Source: Nothophaeocryptopus gaeumannii (taxonomy: Eukaryota > Ascomycota > Dothideomycetes > Mycosphaerellales > Mycosphaerellaceae). From it: 64,000 nt of DNA. The position numbers and the translations under genes are program-made. The notes beneath the pieces are model-generated. The model saw only the letters and a list, made by a program, of their open reading frames with translations, was not told where the DNA came from and did not search any database. The stretch's first letter is position 1. Each line of letters opens with the position of its first letter. Below, one piece after another: positions 21,517 to 31,852 of the stretch. Location: positions 1,612,001 to 1,676,000 of the forward strand of contig JASISA010000041.1 in the NCBI GenBank assembly GCA_031771865.1, read 5' to 3'.

Positions 21517-23057
21517 ATGGATGCCATCGCCAAAGCAGAAGAAGTAGGCCACAATGAAGGATACGCCACCCAACTGGATGACAAGCAAGCACTAAAGCTC
21601 GACAAACATGGTCTACCACTGGAACCGCAGCCAAGCGATAGCCCACAGGATCCTCTGAACTGGCCATGGCTCCTCAGATTCTACATCGTCGGTCTGGTGT
21701 CTCTATTGGGCTTCGTTGCTCAGCTGGGCTCTGCTCTAATTAATCCGGCCTTTGTCTTGATGTCGAGAGACTTAGACATCACCGTTGAGCAAGCTTCATA
21801 CTGCACTACGGTATTCATACTCTTTGGCGGCGTGTCAGCGCTGTTCATCGTTCCTTTCTCCCACGTGTACGGGCGCCGGATCTGCTACACACCTTCACAA
21901 TCATAGCAGCTGCTGGAGCATTCGCATCTGCCGGCGCTCCGACATATGGTGGAGTCGTCACAGGACGAGTGTTCAATGGCATGGGCGCAAGTGTACCGCT
22001 GGGAATAGGAGCGGCGACGATTTGTGACCTTTTCACGCAAGGCGAACGCGGACTGTACATGGGTATCTACACGCTGGCCGTCACGAATGGACCACATATC
22101 GCTCCGATTGCTGGTGGCTACATAGCAGCTCGTTTGGGCTATCGGTGGTGCTTCTGGATCCCAGGTATCATACAAGTTGCACTTTGGGTCCTTCTCATCT
22201 TCACCATGCCTGAGACGCTTTACTCTCGCAACGGCCGTAATATGCACGAACGACGTTCGTATCTCCAGCAACTTACCATTCGTGGCAAAGTTGTCGATCG
22301 ACAAGTGCGAGCGAAAGACTTCATTGGTTCTCTAAGAATGATGCAGTATCTAGCCGTTATTCTGCCTGCTACCTGGTACATGACTGCCAATGCTTATGGT
22401 AGTGTCTTGTTCGCTGTCACAGGAGCGCACTTGGCTACTTCCATATGGCACTTCAAGGTTGAGCAAATCGGGCTCTATCTGGGTGTACCTTTGACGATTG
22501 GCTGTGCTCTAGGCGAAGCGACCGCAGGCTGGGTCAGTGATCTCATTGTCACTGTGGATGCCAAGCGACACAACAGAGATCGCAAACCTGAAGCTCGCCT
22601 CTACATACTGCCAGGCTGTATGCTGATTGGAATCGGCACGGCTGTCTATGGCTACGTGATTCAAGAGCGACGGCCCTGGATCGAACCTTGTGTCTGCATG
22701 GCTGTTTCAGGCTTTGGCTGTCAGCTAGGCACGACAATGGTGTACACGTACACGACAGACTCTTACAAAGCACAGAGTGGAGAAATAGGTGCCGTGCTGA
22801 ACCTATTCAAGTCCGGTGAGTAAAATGGTTTGACGGACTTCGAGCGGTACTGACGTGCCCGCGAAGTTTTTGCTTTCACGCCTGGCTTCTATGCATTGCC
22901 ATTTGGCGAAGCTGTTGGATACGACACGGCTTTTGCGGTTCTGGCGGCCATCAATCTGGTTCTACTGCTACCTCTAACAGCTCTTGTCTGGAAGGGCCAG
23001 GACATTCGGCGCTGGCAAGGCCCGCCGAAGGATCACGCTGATGTAAAAGATCCCTGA
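21517..23057 (+). pseudogene. MFS transporter (DHA1-like) interrupted by a 2-nt frameshift
   Basis: The first frame (21517-~21885) encodes a typical fungal MFS start: the PQDPLNWPWLLRF motif, TM1 and TM2, and the TM2-TM3 loop signature FSHVYGRR. At the run ACACAC (21886-21892) the frame must shift by two bases to continue in the conserved TFTIIAAAGAFASAGAPTYG sequence, which then runs through the remaining TM segments to 22815. A normal 51-nt intron (22816-22866, GTGAGT...AAG) leads to the last exon, ending GPPKDHADVKDP at TGA 23055. No GT-AG intron fits at the break, since the coding sequence on both sides is conserved and contiguous. Read literally, the product stops after 129 aa. With the two bases removed it would be a full-length drug/metabolite exporter-type protein of about 495 aa. 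A sequencing error cannot be excluded. Confidence 0.75.
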
Positions 23058-23227
23058 GGTTGGTCGACTCGGCAGCTGTACACCGAACAAGCATCATCAG
23101 GTCGGACTTCCCATGAGCTTAATCTGTGGCTTGGCCGACATGACCATCAGAAACGCATTCGGACATAAAGATGCAGCAATGTGTATTCAAGATGGTATAG
23201 TTACGAAGCCTCGTTTCGAAACTGACA

Positions 23228-24105
23228 ATGGCTTCTCGAAACGTTCAAACTGAATTGGAACAACTCTACAAAGACTTCATCAATGCCTGCCATATCTTGC
23301 ACTACAATCAAGGACGGGGTATCTGTACGCTCTATTCAACTTCAAAGCTGATAACATTCCCAGTGTCCTCGACGCAATGGGCCACCTCGCAGTCTGCCAT
23401 ACACACACACCGGACCCCTTCATCATGTGTCGTTCCATCGCACCAGCGCAAGTCTCTTCAATCCAAGATCTAGTTGAGCTTTCGGTGGCTCCCGGCGAAC
23501 CGATCCAACCCAACGCTCCTCCATGCTATCTGGAGCGATACGTTCACAGCGAAATTCTCAAGCGCTTCCCATCTGTACAAGCTATCGTCCACAGCCACTC
23601 CGAAGCCATCGTTCCGTACATAATCAGCGGAGTCCCCGTCAAACCTTGCTTCGCTATAGCGGGTTTCATAGGGCATGGCACGTTAAATTTCGATATTGCG
23701 AGGTATTATCAAGACGGCGACCGACCGGATCTGCTGGGTTGTAATAATCGGTTCGGCGAGGCGTTGGCGGAGCATTTCGTTGGCGAGTCGAAAACTTCCG
23801 GGCCGCAGTATGCCGCGGTCCTTATGCGCGGCCACGGCTTTGCAGTCCATGGACCTAGTATCATGGAAGTTGTGAATCGGGCGGTGTACATGCAAGTCAA
23901 TGCGGGTATTCAATCGACAGCGCCCTTGACTAGGGCGGCACATTTTGGGGCTGGAGCGACGAAGACTGGGGATGAAGGGATATATTCTTTGACGGAGAAG
24001 GAGGTTGAGGGTACGACGGAGATGAGGAAGTCTACTCCACATCGACCTTGGGGACTTTGGTGGAAGGACGTGAGGGAGTGTGAACTTTATCGTTGTGATG
24101 TTTAA
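23228..24105 (+). CDS. class II aldolase/adducin-family protein, 5' frame uncertain
   Basis: The body from 23377 to 24105 is a clear class II aldolase domain: zinc ligands in VHSHSE (~70 of that frame) and RGHGFAVHG (~150), plus the GHGTLNFDIARYY and LTRAAHFGAG segments. Relatives include fuculose-phosphate aldolases and fungal proteins of unknown substrate. An N-terminal helix typical of the family (MASRNVQTELEQLYKDFINACHILHYNQ) is encoded at 23228-23311 in another frame. The obvious intron (23319-23363, GTATCT...CCCAG, 45 nt) joins the wrong frame; one extra G in the GGGG run before the donor would correct it. Either the gene carries a 1-nt deletion or translation starts at 23377 (242 aa). 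It lies 170 bp behind the broken MFS gene, same strand, suggesting a former uptake/catabolism pair. Confidence 0.7.
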
Positions 24106-24406
24106 GGGTGTTTCTGGAAGCTATGCCACGCGAGACGCGTAGAGAAAAGGGGCTGCGAAGTGTGTAGACATGACATTTGCGCTACTGAAAAGCGCCTGGC
24201 CTGCAAGCCTCTATCTCCGAGATCCTTGTGGCGGCGACCCAGTTGATCGCGCGATCAATGATACTGATGTTGATCGCATCTTCGTCCCTTTCTCCATCTA
24301 TTCGCTAAGTGTTGCCGCCTCCTATGTCGACCTTGCGACATCGTACGCCGGCACTGCAAATCCTTGCCCAGAATCCTTCCTACCAAATCCTTCCGCATCA
24401 CTTTTC
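24106..24406. other. convergent intergenic spacer
   Basis: About 300 bp between the stops of the aldolase-like gene (+) and the next gene (-). Nothing recognised. Confidence 0.5.
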
Positions 24407-25468
24407 TCAAAACTTCAATCTAGTCCTCAGACCCTGCCACGCAATCTTCGCCTTGTTGTCCCTATCCTCCCTAACAATCTTGTCCGTGCCCAACCTCAGC
24501 CGACGCACCCGCCTACGACCAGCAATCTTCTCCACCGGCACCACATAGCGTGGCACGATCTCCTTGACGGTGCCCTGACCACGAAGAGGCGTATCACGCT
24601 GGTAACCCTTACGAGTGTATGTAGGCTGCGATGGAGTCGGCTTGCGGTAGGTGTAGTTGTTCTTGCGGGCTGGGACAAGAGAGGCACTGTTCTCGTTCAC
24701 ATCGGTGTCGACCAGGTCTGGCAGGGAGTCGGAGTCAGAGTCGACTTCCTTGATCCCGCTGTCGTTGAACATGTCGTCGTCGGAGGTGATGGCTTGGTCG
24801 TCTGAGAAGTCGCCTTCATCGGCGATGTAGCCTTCGTCGCTCTCTTCTTCGCTGCTCTCGATGAAGACGGTGGCGCTGGTCTTTTGTCTGGAATTGACGG
24901 GAGTTGCGGCGAACTGCTTCCAGGAATCGAGACCACTCAGAAGCATGCCGACACCTTTGGTGCCCAGGTTGGACACGAAGGTGTCTCTGCCGGCTTCCTT
25001 GAGCTCTGACTCTGACAGCCATTGCACATCCTCCAGGAAAGATGCTGTAACCTGAGTGGTATCGAAGCGGCATGTGGCGAAGACCATCACCCTCCAGCTG
25101 TCAGAGAAAGTATCGTCTGGCGAAGGTACGCAGGCAGCCCCAAGCACACATGGCTTACCGCCGTCAACAGGGCCCAGAAGGTCGATCACAACATCCTGAA
25201 TTAGGATATCGAGTGGGCTATTCAGATTCGAAGCGGATGCCAGACCAAGGCTATCGATGACGGCACAAGGCAAGTCGTTGAGCTTGAGCTTGGCTGCCTT
25301 GAAGGTGTCGTGGACGAGGACCTCATCATCTTGGTTATGAATGAGAACGACCAACTGGAACGAAGTAGCGTTGAAGTCGTGAGCTATCTGGTCCTTGAAG
25401 ATGCTGCTGGCGATATGGTTCGGCGTTTGAGAGGCGTCGAAGTCCGCGTAGATGGTCGGAGTAGCCAT
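24407..25468 (-). CDS. hypothetical protein with acidic central region and basic tail
   Basis: A single exon of 353 aa. The N-terminal ~165 residues look like a folded alpha/beta domain (FQLVVLIHNQDDEVLVH, ILIQDVVIDLLGP, WRVMVFATCRFD, followed by FLEDVQWLSESELKEAGRD). The strand order and the final 'EDVQWLSESEL' resemble the edges of a Nudix fold, but the Nudix box is absent, so this is only a suggestion. Residues ~205-265 are strongly acidic (SSEEESDEGYIADEGDFSDDQ), ~270-353 are basic and Tyr/Arg-rich (RRRVRRLRLG). An acidic stretch plus basic tail is common in nuclear proteins. No signal peptide or membrane segment; function unknown. Confidence 0.6.
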   Translation of the reverse strand: MATPTIYADFDASQTPNHIASSIFKDQIAHDFNATSFQLVVLIHNQDDEVLVHDTFKAAKLKLNDLPCAVIDSLGLASASNLNSPLDILIQDVVIDLLGPVDGGKPCVLGAACVPSPDDTFSDSWRVMVFATCRFDTTQVTASFLEDVQWLSESELKEAGRDTFVSNLGTKGVGMLLSGLDSWKQFAATPVNSRQKTSATVFIESSEEESDEGYIADEGDFSDDQAITSDDDMFNDSGIKEVDSDSDSLPDLVDTDVNENSASLVPARKNNYTYRKPTPSQPTYTRKGYQRDTPLRGQGTVKEIVPRYVVPVEKIAGRRRVRRLRLGTDKIVREDRDNKAKIAWQGLRTRLKF

Positions 25469-25976
25469 TGGCGATAACGTGCTGGAGCCTTCGAGGCTAT
25501 TGAATGGCTAGTCGAATGTGTGCGTCCTACAATGATTGTAGGAGTGATGTTGAGAAATGTAGTGAGTATGGTCGAGGTGGATGGTGCGGTGCGGAGAGCG
25601 AGGTTGAAGTGTTGGAGTAGATGTCGTGTTGAGGTAAATGCGTGCAAACAACAGCGCCCATGAAACGTTGGCGACCCATGTGAAAGGCATTGAAAGCGAC
25701 AGGGTTCTGGCGGCAGGGTCCTCGGCTGCCTGCGCATATGACTGCACACAAACGACAAGTCGTCTCCATGTGGTATGAAAGATGTGCAGGCTGATATGTC
25801 TTGAACGTGAGCCCATTCACTTACGACCAAGTGAACGTCATGCAGGAGAGATACTTCATTGCGAGACAAGATGAAGGTGAATGTCTTACGAAGTGTTGCC
25901 TACATAAACTGCAGACGTCCCATGCGTGTAGGTAGCATCCACGCATCATCTTTCATCTACTCCAGAGACCATTTAA
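25469..25976. other. divergent promoter region
   Basis: About 500 bp between the two divergent starts at 25468 (-) and 25977 (+). Minus-strand frames here have no conserved feature. No specific sites recognised. Confidence 0.5.
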
Positions 25977-26918
25977 ATGTTCTCGAGACGTCGCGCATTC
26001 TTCAAGTCCCGTGGCCGCCATGAGGAAGTGCAGTCGCAGCCTGCTACTGCACCATCCCCTATTCCTGCTCTTCACGGCGCGATCAGCCAGGACACAGTCG
26101 GCGACCTCGACCTAGCCATGATTCCTGAATCTCCGTCCTGGGCCACCATTCGCACTACCATCGTATCGAAGCCTAGTCGCGAGTCTTGGAACGGCGAGCC
26201 TCCGCAAGCTCGCTTCTCACTCACCGATCCCTTCAACCTTAAATGCCGCTATAATCCTCCGCCTATCGAGCGAAAGTCCGTGCCGGCGCGCTCTCGAGTG
26301 GTAGTCTCGCAGACCAGAGACAACATCGAGAAGGACCCGCCGACCAACCTATACCGCGAATGCATAGAGCTGCGGCATGAGAACGACAAACTCGCGGAAC
26401 AAGTCGGGTTCCTCGACCAAAGACTGACGCAAGCAGAAGATGATGTGGATGTCCGGAACCAGACTATCGACGCTCTGTCGTACACTGTGGAACAGCAACG
26501 ACAGGAGATCGCTGAGCTGCGCAGGGAGAATGCAACACCAGACGCGCAGCAGAGAAGGATCGAGGATATCCAAGATGGGTTGGCTGACAAGGAGGTCAAG
26601 CTCGAAAATCGGAAATTGAAGATTATCGTCCAATCTCTGAAAGGATGCAGATGGAAGTCAAAGCGAGCGCTCAAGGATAAGATGGCAAAGGCAGAGATCC
26701 GGGCAGCGAATGCAGAGGCTCGAGTCGCTCGACTAGAGACACTGCTTCAGACCAGTTTACAAGAGCGACGTGTGCTTGCGCAGGAGGCGCATGATCTTTG
26801 GGAGTCGGTGCTGGCTAGTGGGCCACAGACGGGGTCCACTCAGCGGCAGAGTCGTGCGCTAAGTCTCCTGTCTCTTCGATTCGGGCGAGATTCGAATGAG
26901 GATCTTACTGAGCAGTGA
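25977..26918 (+). CDS. coiled-coil protein, function unknown
   Basis: A single exon of 313 aa starting MFSRRRAFFKSRGRHEE. The first ~100 residues are disordered. From ~120 to ~270 the sequence is a long, charged coiled coil (RHENDKLAEQVGFLDQRLTQAEDDVDVRNQTID, then QRRIEDIQDGLADKEVKLENRKLK and AEIRAANAEARVARLETLL). A short break near ~222 (GCRWKSKRALKDK) separates two coils. The C-terminus is Ser/Arg-rich. No signal peptide, membrane span or enzyme motif. The family is unknown to me; a scaffold role is plausible from structure only. It runs toward the dynactin-like gene, with only 69 bp between the two stops. Confidence 0.6.
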   Translation: MFSRRRAFFKSRGRHEEVQSQPATAPSPIPALHGAISQDTVGDLDLAMIPESPSWATIRTTIVSKPSRESWNGEPPQARFSLTDPFNLKCRYNPPPIERKSVPARSRVVVSQTRDNIEKDPPTNLYRECIELRHENDKLAEQVGFLDQRLTQAEDDVDVRNQTIDALSYTVEQQRQEIAELRRENATPDAQQRRIEDIQDGLADKEVKLENRKLKIIVQSLKGCRWKSKRALKDKMAKAEIRAANAEARVARLETLLQTSLQERRVLAQEAHDLWESVLASGPQTGSTQRQSRALSLLSLRFGRDSNEDLTEQ

Positions 26919-26987
26919 GAGGCTGGTGAAGTTCTTTCATAATTCCGTTTTGGGTATCGTGTTCACGTCGTTTCAGCTTCATCCATC

Positions 26988-27614
26988 TCAGACCAATCCT
27001 TCCTCCTCCCTCCTCTTCGCAGCCTCCTTCCTCCTAACCAAGATCTCACAGTCCCTTAATCTGTTATCCCAGTCCACCCACTTCTCATCCATCGGCAGCT
27101 TTCCTTCCTCCATGTACTTATGCACGACCCTCAGACTGCGCTCCCGTAGCTCTGCAATCTCTTCCAACTGCTCCCTCTGCTTCGCATCAATCTTGTCTAT
27201 CCGCGCTTGCAATCCAATCAAGTTCACCAGCGGGCCGGACTCTGGTATCGTCTTGATCTCATTCAGCGTAATCAGATCCAAATTGCTCTTCTTATACAGC
27301 GTCTCATGAGCAAGCAGCAGATGGGCCAAAGCCGCAGGGTGAAGGGTTGTCGGTACGCTCTTTGGATCGAGTGGGTGGAACAGTTCTGGGTACTTCTTGT
27401 GGATCTCGAGGAGACATGATACGGCTGGATGAATGCCTGCTACGGCTTTCAAGGTGCGTTCGAGGTTGCGAAGATGTGTTGTTGCGGAGCCAGTGGGATG
27501 CGGGTCGTTGACTTTGGTGATGGCATTGTCGCCGTTGATTGTGAAGTCGATTCGTTTGAGGCGCTCTTCGAGCATCGACAGTGTGTCTGCTATTGGCTCG
27601 CGTCTGTCCACCAT
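26988..27614 (-). CDS. dynactin p22/p24-like subunit (RO10-type nuclear distribution protein)
   Basis: A single exon of 208 aa. It is almost wholly helical: an N-terminal coil (ADTLSMLEERLKRIDFTINGD), a middle region (LRNLERTLKAVAGIHPAVSCLLEIHKKYPELFHP, then TLHPAALAHLLLAHETLYKKSNLDLITLNEIKTIPESGPLVNLIGLQARID) and a C-terminal coil ending in RRKEAAKRREEE. This pattern (N-terminal coil, 'KYPELF' motif, paired C-terminal helices) is that of dynactin subunit 3 and its fungal counterpart, which holds the dynactin shoulder together and is needed for dynein-driven nuclear movement. The match is from overall pattern and is not decisive. The divergent neighbour is an amino-acid transporter 406 bp away. 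Confidence 0.55.
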   Translation of the reverse strand: MVDRREPIADTLSMLEERLKRIDFTINGDNAITKVNDPHPTGSATTHLRNLERTLKAVAGIHPAVSCLLEIHKKYPELFHPLDPKSVPTTLHPAALAHLLLAHETLYKKSNLDLITLNEIKTIPESGPLVNLIGLQARIDKIDAKQREQLEEIAELRERSLRVVHKYMEEGKLPMDEKWVDWDNRLRDCEILVRRKEAAKRREEEGLV

Positions 27615-28020
27615 TGCGCTGTTGGATCCGATACTGTCACATGCTTCGGTGTTGTGAGTGAAAGGTCAAGGTCGATCAGAAGAGCAGCTGGCCGCGGCAC
27701 GCGATTGCCCGCTTGCAAGGGTCTCGATGCTTGGCCAGCCGGCGCCTCGCACCTCCAGTGGATCGTCAACTCATGTCTTACGCCAATCTCGACTTCCCAC
27801 CACACACGACCACCACCACTTCAACACCTTGAATACATTCAGAAGCAGCCATTCTGGGTTGCAAGCGCATTGACACGGATGTGAGAGCGCTGAAGTCGCT
27901 CTGCCTTACACCCATCCCGCCAATGCTGTGATACCTGGAACACCACCATCCCAGGAAAAGGAAAACTGTCGCCTGTGCCCGCAAGGCACATCCACCACTC
28001 GCTCTCCCACCGCCGCTAAT
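27615..28020. promoter_or_regulatory. bidirectional promoter region (inferred)
   Basis: The 406-bp gap separates the starts of the dynactin-like gene (-) and the amino-acid transporter (+), so both promoters must lie here or overlap. No individual binding sites are recognised. Confidence 0.4.
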
Positions 28021-29586
28021 ATGGCTTCATACGCCGCGATCAACAGCACCGAAAGCGAGCATGGCTCGCGACCCGCATCGACCGCCTCCTCGGGCCGGCG
28101 CACGCGACACACGAAGCAGAACGGCGTATCAGGCAGCGCATCGTGGGGCTCCTCCGTGATCAACCTGGTGAACACCATCGTTGGCGCCGGTGTCCTCGCT
28201 ATGCCTCACGCAATGTCGAATATGGGAATAACACTGGGCATCATCGTCATTTGCTGGGCAGGTCTCACGAGCGGTTTCGGGTTATATCTGCAGACGAGAT
28301 GCGCGAGATACTTGGATCGGGGAGGAGCGAGTTTCTTCGCGCTCAGCCAGATCACGTATCCGAACGCGGCGGTCATATTTGATGCAGCGATTACGTTAAA
28401 GTGTTTTGGTGTGGGAGTCAGCTATCTTATTATTATTGGGGATTTGATGCCCGGTGTTGTGAGGGGGTTTGCGCGGCATATTGATCAAGGCAAGGCGCTG
28501 TATCTGGTTGATAGGCAGTTTTGGGTGACTGCTTTCATGTGAGTGTGCATTGTGAGGGGGAGAAGAGCATCTGCTGACAATGCTAATTACAGGCTGGTTG
28601 TGATACCTCTATCGTTCCTCCGGAAGCTGGACAGCCTGAAGTACACATCAATTGTTGCACTGGTCTCGATTAGCTATCTGGTTGTTCTGGTTGTCTACCA
28701 CTTCTTCGCGAACGATGCTGGACACGACAAAGGCCCTGTCCACTGGGTCCAGTGGCAAGGCATTGCGCCTACACTCTCGAGCTTTCCGGTCATTGTCTTT
28801 GCCTACACTTGCCATCAAAACATGTTCTCGATTCTGAACGAGATCAGTAATCCGAGCCCGAAACGAACGACCGCGGTAGTTACCGCCTCCATTGGGACCG
28901 CTGCGGCCGTTTACGTTCTCGTTGCGATCACAGGATATCTGACATTTGGAGACAATGTTGTCGGCAATATTGTTTCTCAGTACGTGCCAAACTTGTTTTC
29001 GACCATTGGACGCGCAGCCATAGTGGTGCTGGTCATGTTCAGCTACCCTCTCCAAGTTCACCCCTGCCGAGCCTCACTCGATGCCGTCTTAAAGTGGCGA
29101 CCGGGCGGCAATCGCAGAAACCAGGAACTCACGCCCGCAACATCGTCACGAACATCTCCAACACGGTCCTCACTTCTTACCGGCGGTAAGGCGCCTGCTG
29201 GAAGACCAAATCCGACGGAAATGAGCGAAACCTGGTTCGCGGTACTCACAACCATAATTATCATTTGCTCCTACTTTGTGGCCATGACGGTGAGCAGTCT
29301 GGACAAAGTCTTGGCCTACGTTGGAGCTACCGGGAGCACAGCCATATCCTTCATCCTTCCCGGGCTGTTCTACTACAAAATCAGTGATCCGGATTCGCCG
29401 CATCACCAGCGTCTTTTGAAGGACGAAGATGAGGAGTACGACGCAGAAGATGGAGGAGTCGGTAGCACGCGGCACATCAGAGGCGAGTTACTGCGAAAGA
29501 TGAGTCTGGCCATCGCTATATACGGGTTCTCTGTGATGATTGTGTGCCTAATCATGAATACGATCAACATTGCTTCGGCGCATTAG
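28021..29586 (+). CDS. vacuolar amino-acid transporter, AVT family
   Basis: Two exons, 28021-28538 and 28593-29586, across a 54-nt GTGAGT...TTACAG intron, encode 503 aa. After a ~45-residue hydrophilic N-terminus comes the AAAP/AVT signature SWGSSVINLVNTIVGAGVLAMPHAMSNMGI in TM1, then about ten further membrane segments, including FPVIVFAYTCHQNMFSILNE and YVGATGSTAISFILPGLFYYKI. A cytosolic Ser/Thr-rich loop lies at ~355-400. AVT5-7 type proteins move amino acids across the vacuolar membrane. Substrate and direction cannot be read from the sequence. The start at 28021 is the first ATG that follows an in-frame non-coding leader and gives a normal-length N-terminus. Confidence 0.85.
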
Positions 29587-30520
29587 AGCGGGACGGCGTT
29601 TAGCCGAGCGTTATGAATTGAATATAGACTGATGATGAGCAAGCAGAACGAAGACATTCGCTGTGTATGGCTACGGCTTGTATGCACATCTTGGCATCTA
29701 CAACAAGCATTCAGTCTCACACTCCTTCTCACAGCAGCTTCCATCAATGCCGACCTGACTCGATACCCAATTGTCGCATTCTCTCAAGTCGGTATGGCGG
29801 CCGAAACAGCCGAAGGATCCTTCCCCGGTCTGGGGAAGCTCAAGGATGGGGAGCTGTCCATCGAATGACATTGTCGCATCGTCGCATCACGCTCTCTGCA
29901 GTCTTCCTTACTTCGCATTCTCGTACACCATGTCCTTGCTCTACCAGCTTTCTCCTCAGTACGTACTCGTTCCCCTCTCTAGCTTTCCAGGCAAAGGGTA
30001 GACGACGACGCAGACGCGCGTCCACACGCGACCAGATTGGATATCCTTTGCTGGGATTCACGACCGGAGCGAACTGGATCAGACCTGTCGGAGCTTGGCT
30101 TGACGAAAGGGAGGTAATGAGCTGGGATTTGGTAAGGTGAGCGGTTCTCGTCCAAGGCGGAGAAATGGAGGTGTATGCAACACGGAGATGAGTTGGGCTT
30201 GTCTTGCTGCACGGGTATGAGGGGACAGCAGAGGAGGTGGATGGTTCAAGAGTAGATGATGGCTGACGACTTCTGAGGTTGGGTGGTATGCAGTGAGTGA
30301 TCAGAGCACAACACATTGTCATTCGAGCAAGAGAGAGGCACAAGTGAGAAGTACGCGAAGAGAAGCCTTTGAGTGGGTAATACCGTCAACATCTTGAACG
30401 CACGTTACAATTCACAAGACACACGCATCGCATTGAAAGCATAAGGCCACGGCATAGCACTGCCCTTAGCCGACTTCCTTGCGTTGCTGTGCTGCTTGTG
30501 ATACTCGTGTCCCGTTCAAG
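29587..30520. other. intergenic, nothing recognised
   Basis: Over 900 bp between two plus-strand genes. A 167-codon minus-strand frame (29840-30343) is open but shows no domain, helix pattern or homology and is probably chance. Confidence 0.5.
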
Positions 30521-31852
30521 ATGTCCGGCAAATCCGCAGAAGGCTTCTTCGCATACAACTCCCAACTCGTGAGCTCCTTCTACAATCAAATCACCTTCCT
30601 GAACGCCGCTGAGTTTTCTCCCGAGGACGCTTTCACCCTCTACCACATCATCCAAGAAGAACAGTATGGCGCCAAATCTGATGGTGCTATCGGGCCAGCT
30701 CTGCCTGCGCTGGGACATGCGTTGAGTGGAGCTGTTGCGAGCGCGTTGAGCAAGGCGGTTGTATACCCCATTGATACGGTCGTTACGAGACTGCAGGTGC
30801 AGAAACAGCTGAAGAGGAACAAGGAGGCGCCTAGTGCGGCGAGTGATGCGGATGCTGAGTACAAGAATCTGGTTGATGCGGCGAGCAAAATATTCAAAAA
30901 TGAGGGTGGGCTGAAGGGATTCTATACTGGATTGAGCACTGATGTCGTCAAACATGTCGGGGACTCGTTCTTCTTCTTTCTGGCGTACACAGCAGTGCGG
31001 GATCAGATGCTCAATAGGCAGGGTGGAAAGCAATTGCCAGTCCTGAAGGAATTGAGTGTTGGCGTACTGGCTGGCGCCCTTTCCAAGGCGATGACACAAC
31101 CGATCTCGAATATTGTCGTTCGCCAGCAAACCGCGGCACTCGTAGCTGCTCGAGATCCAACCTCCTCGACAACACCCGAGCAAAGCGGCAAACTCAGCGT
31201 AAAGGACGTTGCTCTCCAAATCCGTTCGGAGAAGGGCATCGCAGGTTTCTGGTCCGGCTACAGCGCGCAACTCATCCTCACACTAAATCCCGCAATCACC
31301 TTCGCCGTCGACAATCTCTTGAAATCTCTGGTGCCAAAGAAGCCACGCGAGAATCCAAGCCCTCAACTCACGTTTCTCGTCGCGGCTTTATCGAAAGTCA
31401 TTGCTACATCGATCACATATCCTGTCATGCTCGCCAAGTCACGAGCTCAGGCAGCTGGCAGCTCATCTGACGAGGACGTCGACCAACACGAGCACAACTA
31501 CGTCTCCGTGGGCGAGACGGACAAAAGATCCCAAGCAAAGGAGGCCATCCGGAAGGCAGTGAAGCTCCTTCAAGGGCAAGCGAAGCTCTTGACAGCTCTA
31601 CAGAAGATCTACCGCCAGGAAGGTGTGTCTGGGCTTTACGCAGGTCTGGAGGGGGAAGTTGTCAAGGGGTTCTTACAACATGGTTTGACGATGGTCGTCA
31701 AGGATAACGTGCACGGAGGCATCATTCAGCTTTACTACACCTTGCTGAAGGCGACGAAGAGATGGGACACTGAGCTTGCCAAGGCACAACAGAATGCAAA
31801 GGAACTGGTGGGAGATGCGGCTGATAGGGTGAAGCAGGCTGTTGGGCAGTGA
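30521..31852 (+). CDS. peroxisomal adenine-nucleotide carrier (PMP47/ANT1 type)
   Basis: A single exon of 443 aa from the ATG at 30521 (MSGKSAEGFF); the frame is open slightly further upstream but without ATG. It has three mitochondrial-carrier repeats with PxD/S...R signatures: SKAVVYPIDTVVTRLQVQ (~84), SKAMTQPISNIVVRQQ (~190) and SKVIATSITYPVMLAKSRAQ (~300). The region GFYTGLSTDVVKHVGDSFFFFLAYTAVRDQ is typical of the PMP34/PMP47 branch, which imports ATP into peroxisomes for activation of fatty acids. The second repeat lacks the acidic residue of the signature. Compared with yeast ANT1 (~330 aa) it is long, with an N-terminal helix (~1-60) and inserts at ~105-120 and ~310-345 (Asp/Ser/Glu/His-rich). 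Confidence 0.85.
   Translation: MSGKSAEGFFAYNSQLVSSFYNQITFLNAAEFSPEDAFTLYHIIQEEQYGAKSDGAIGPALPALGHALSGAVASALSKAVVYPIDTVVTRLQVQKQLKRNKEAPSAASDADAEYKNLVDAASKIFKNEGGLKGFYTGLSTDVVKHVGDSFFFFLAYTAVRDQMLNRQGGKQLPVLKELSVGVLAGALSKAMTQPISNIVVRQQTAALVAARDPTSSTTPEQSGKLSVKDVALQIRSEKGIAGFWSGYSAQLILTLNPAITFAVDNLLKSLVPKKPRENPSPQLTFLVAALSKVIATSITYPVMLAKSRAQAAGSSSDEDVDQHEHNYVSVGETDKRSQAKEAIRKAVKLLQGQAKLLTALQKIYRQEGVSGLYAGLEGEVVKGFLQHGLTMVVKDNVHGGIIQLYYTLLKATKRWDTELAKAQQNAKELVGDAADRVKQAVGQ

Noticed and set aside
21845..21910. GT-AG intron (42 nt) at the MFS frame break
   Set aside because: It would delete conserved sequence and still leave the wrong frame.
24170..24805. 211-codon plus-strand frame
   Set aside because: Antisense shadow over the 3' end of the hypothetical gene on the minus strand.
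29840..30343. 167-codon minus-strand frame
   Set aside because: Low-complexity translation without any family resemblance; it lies in a normal intergenic gap.
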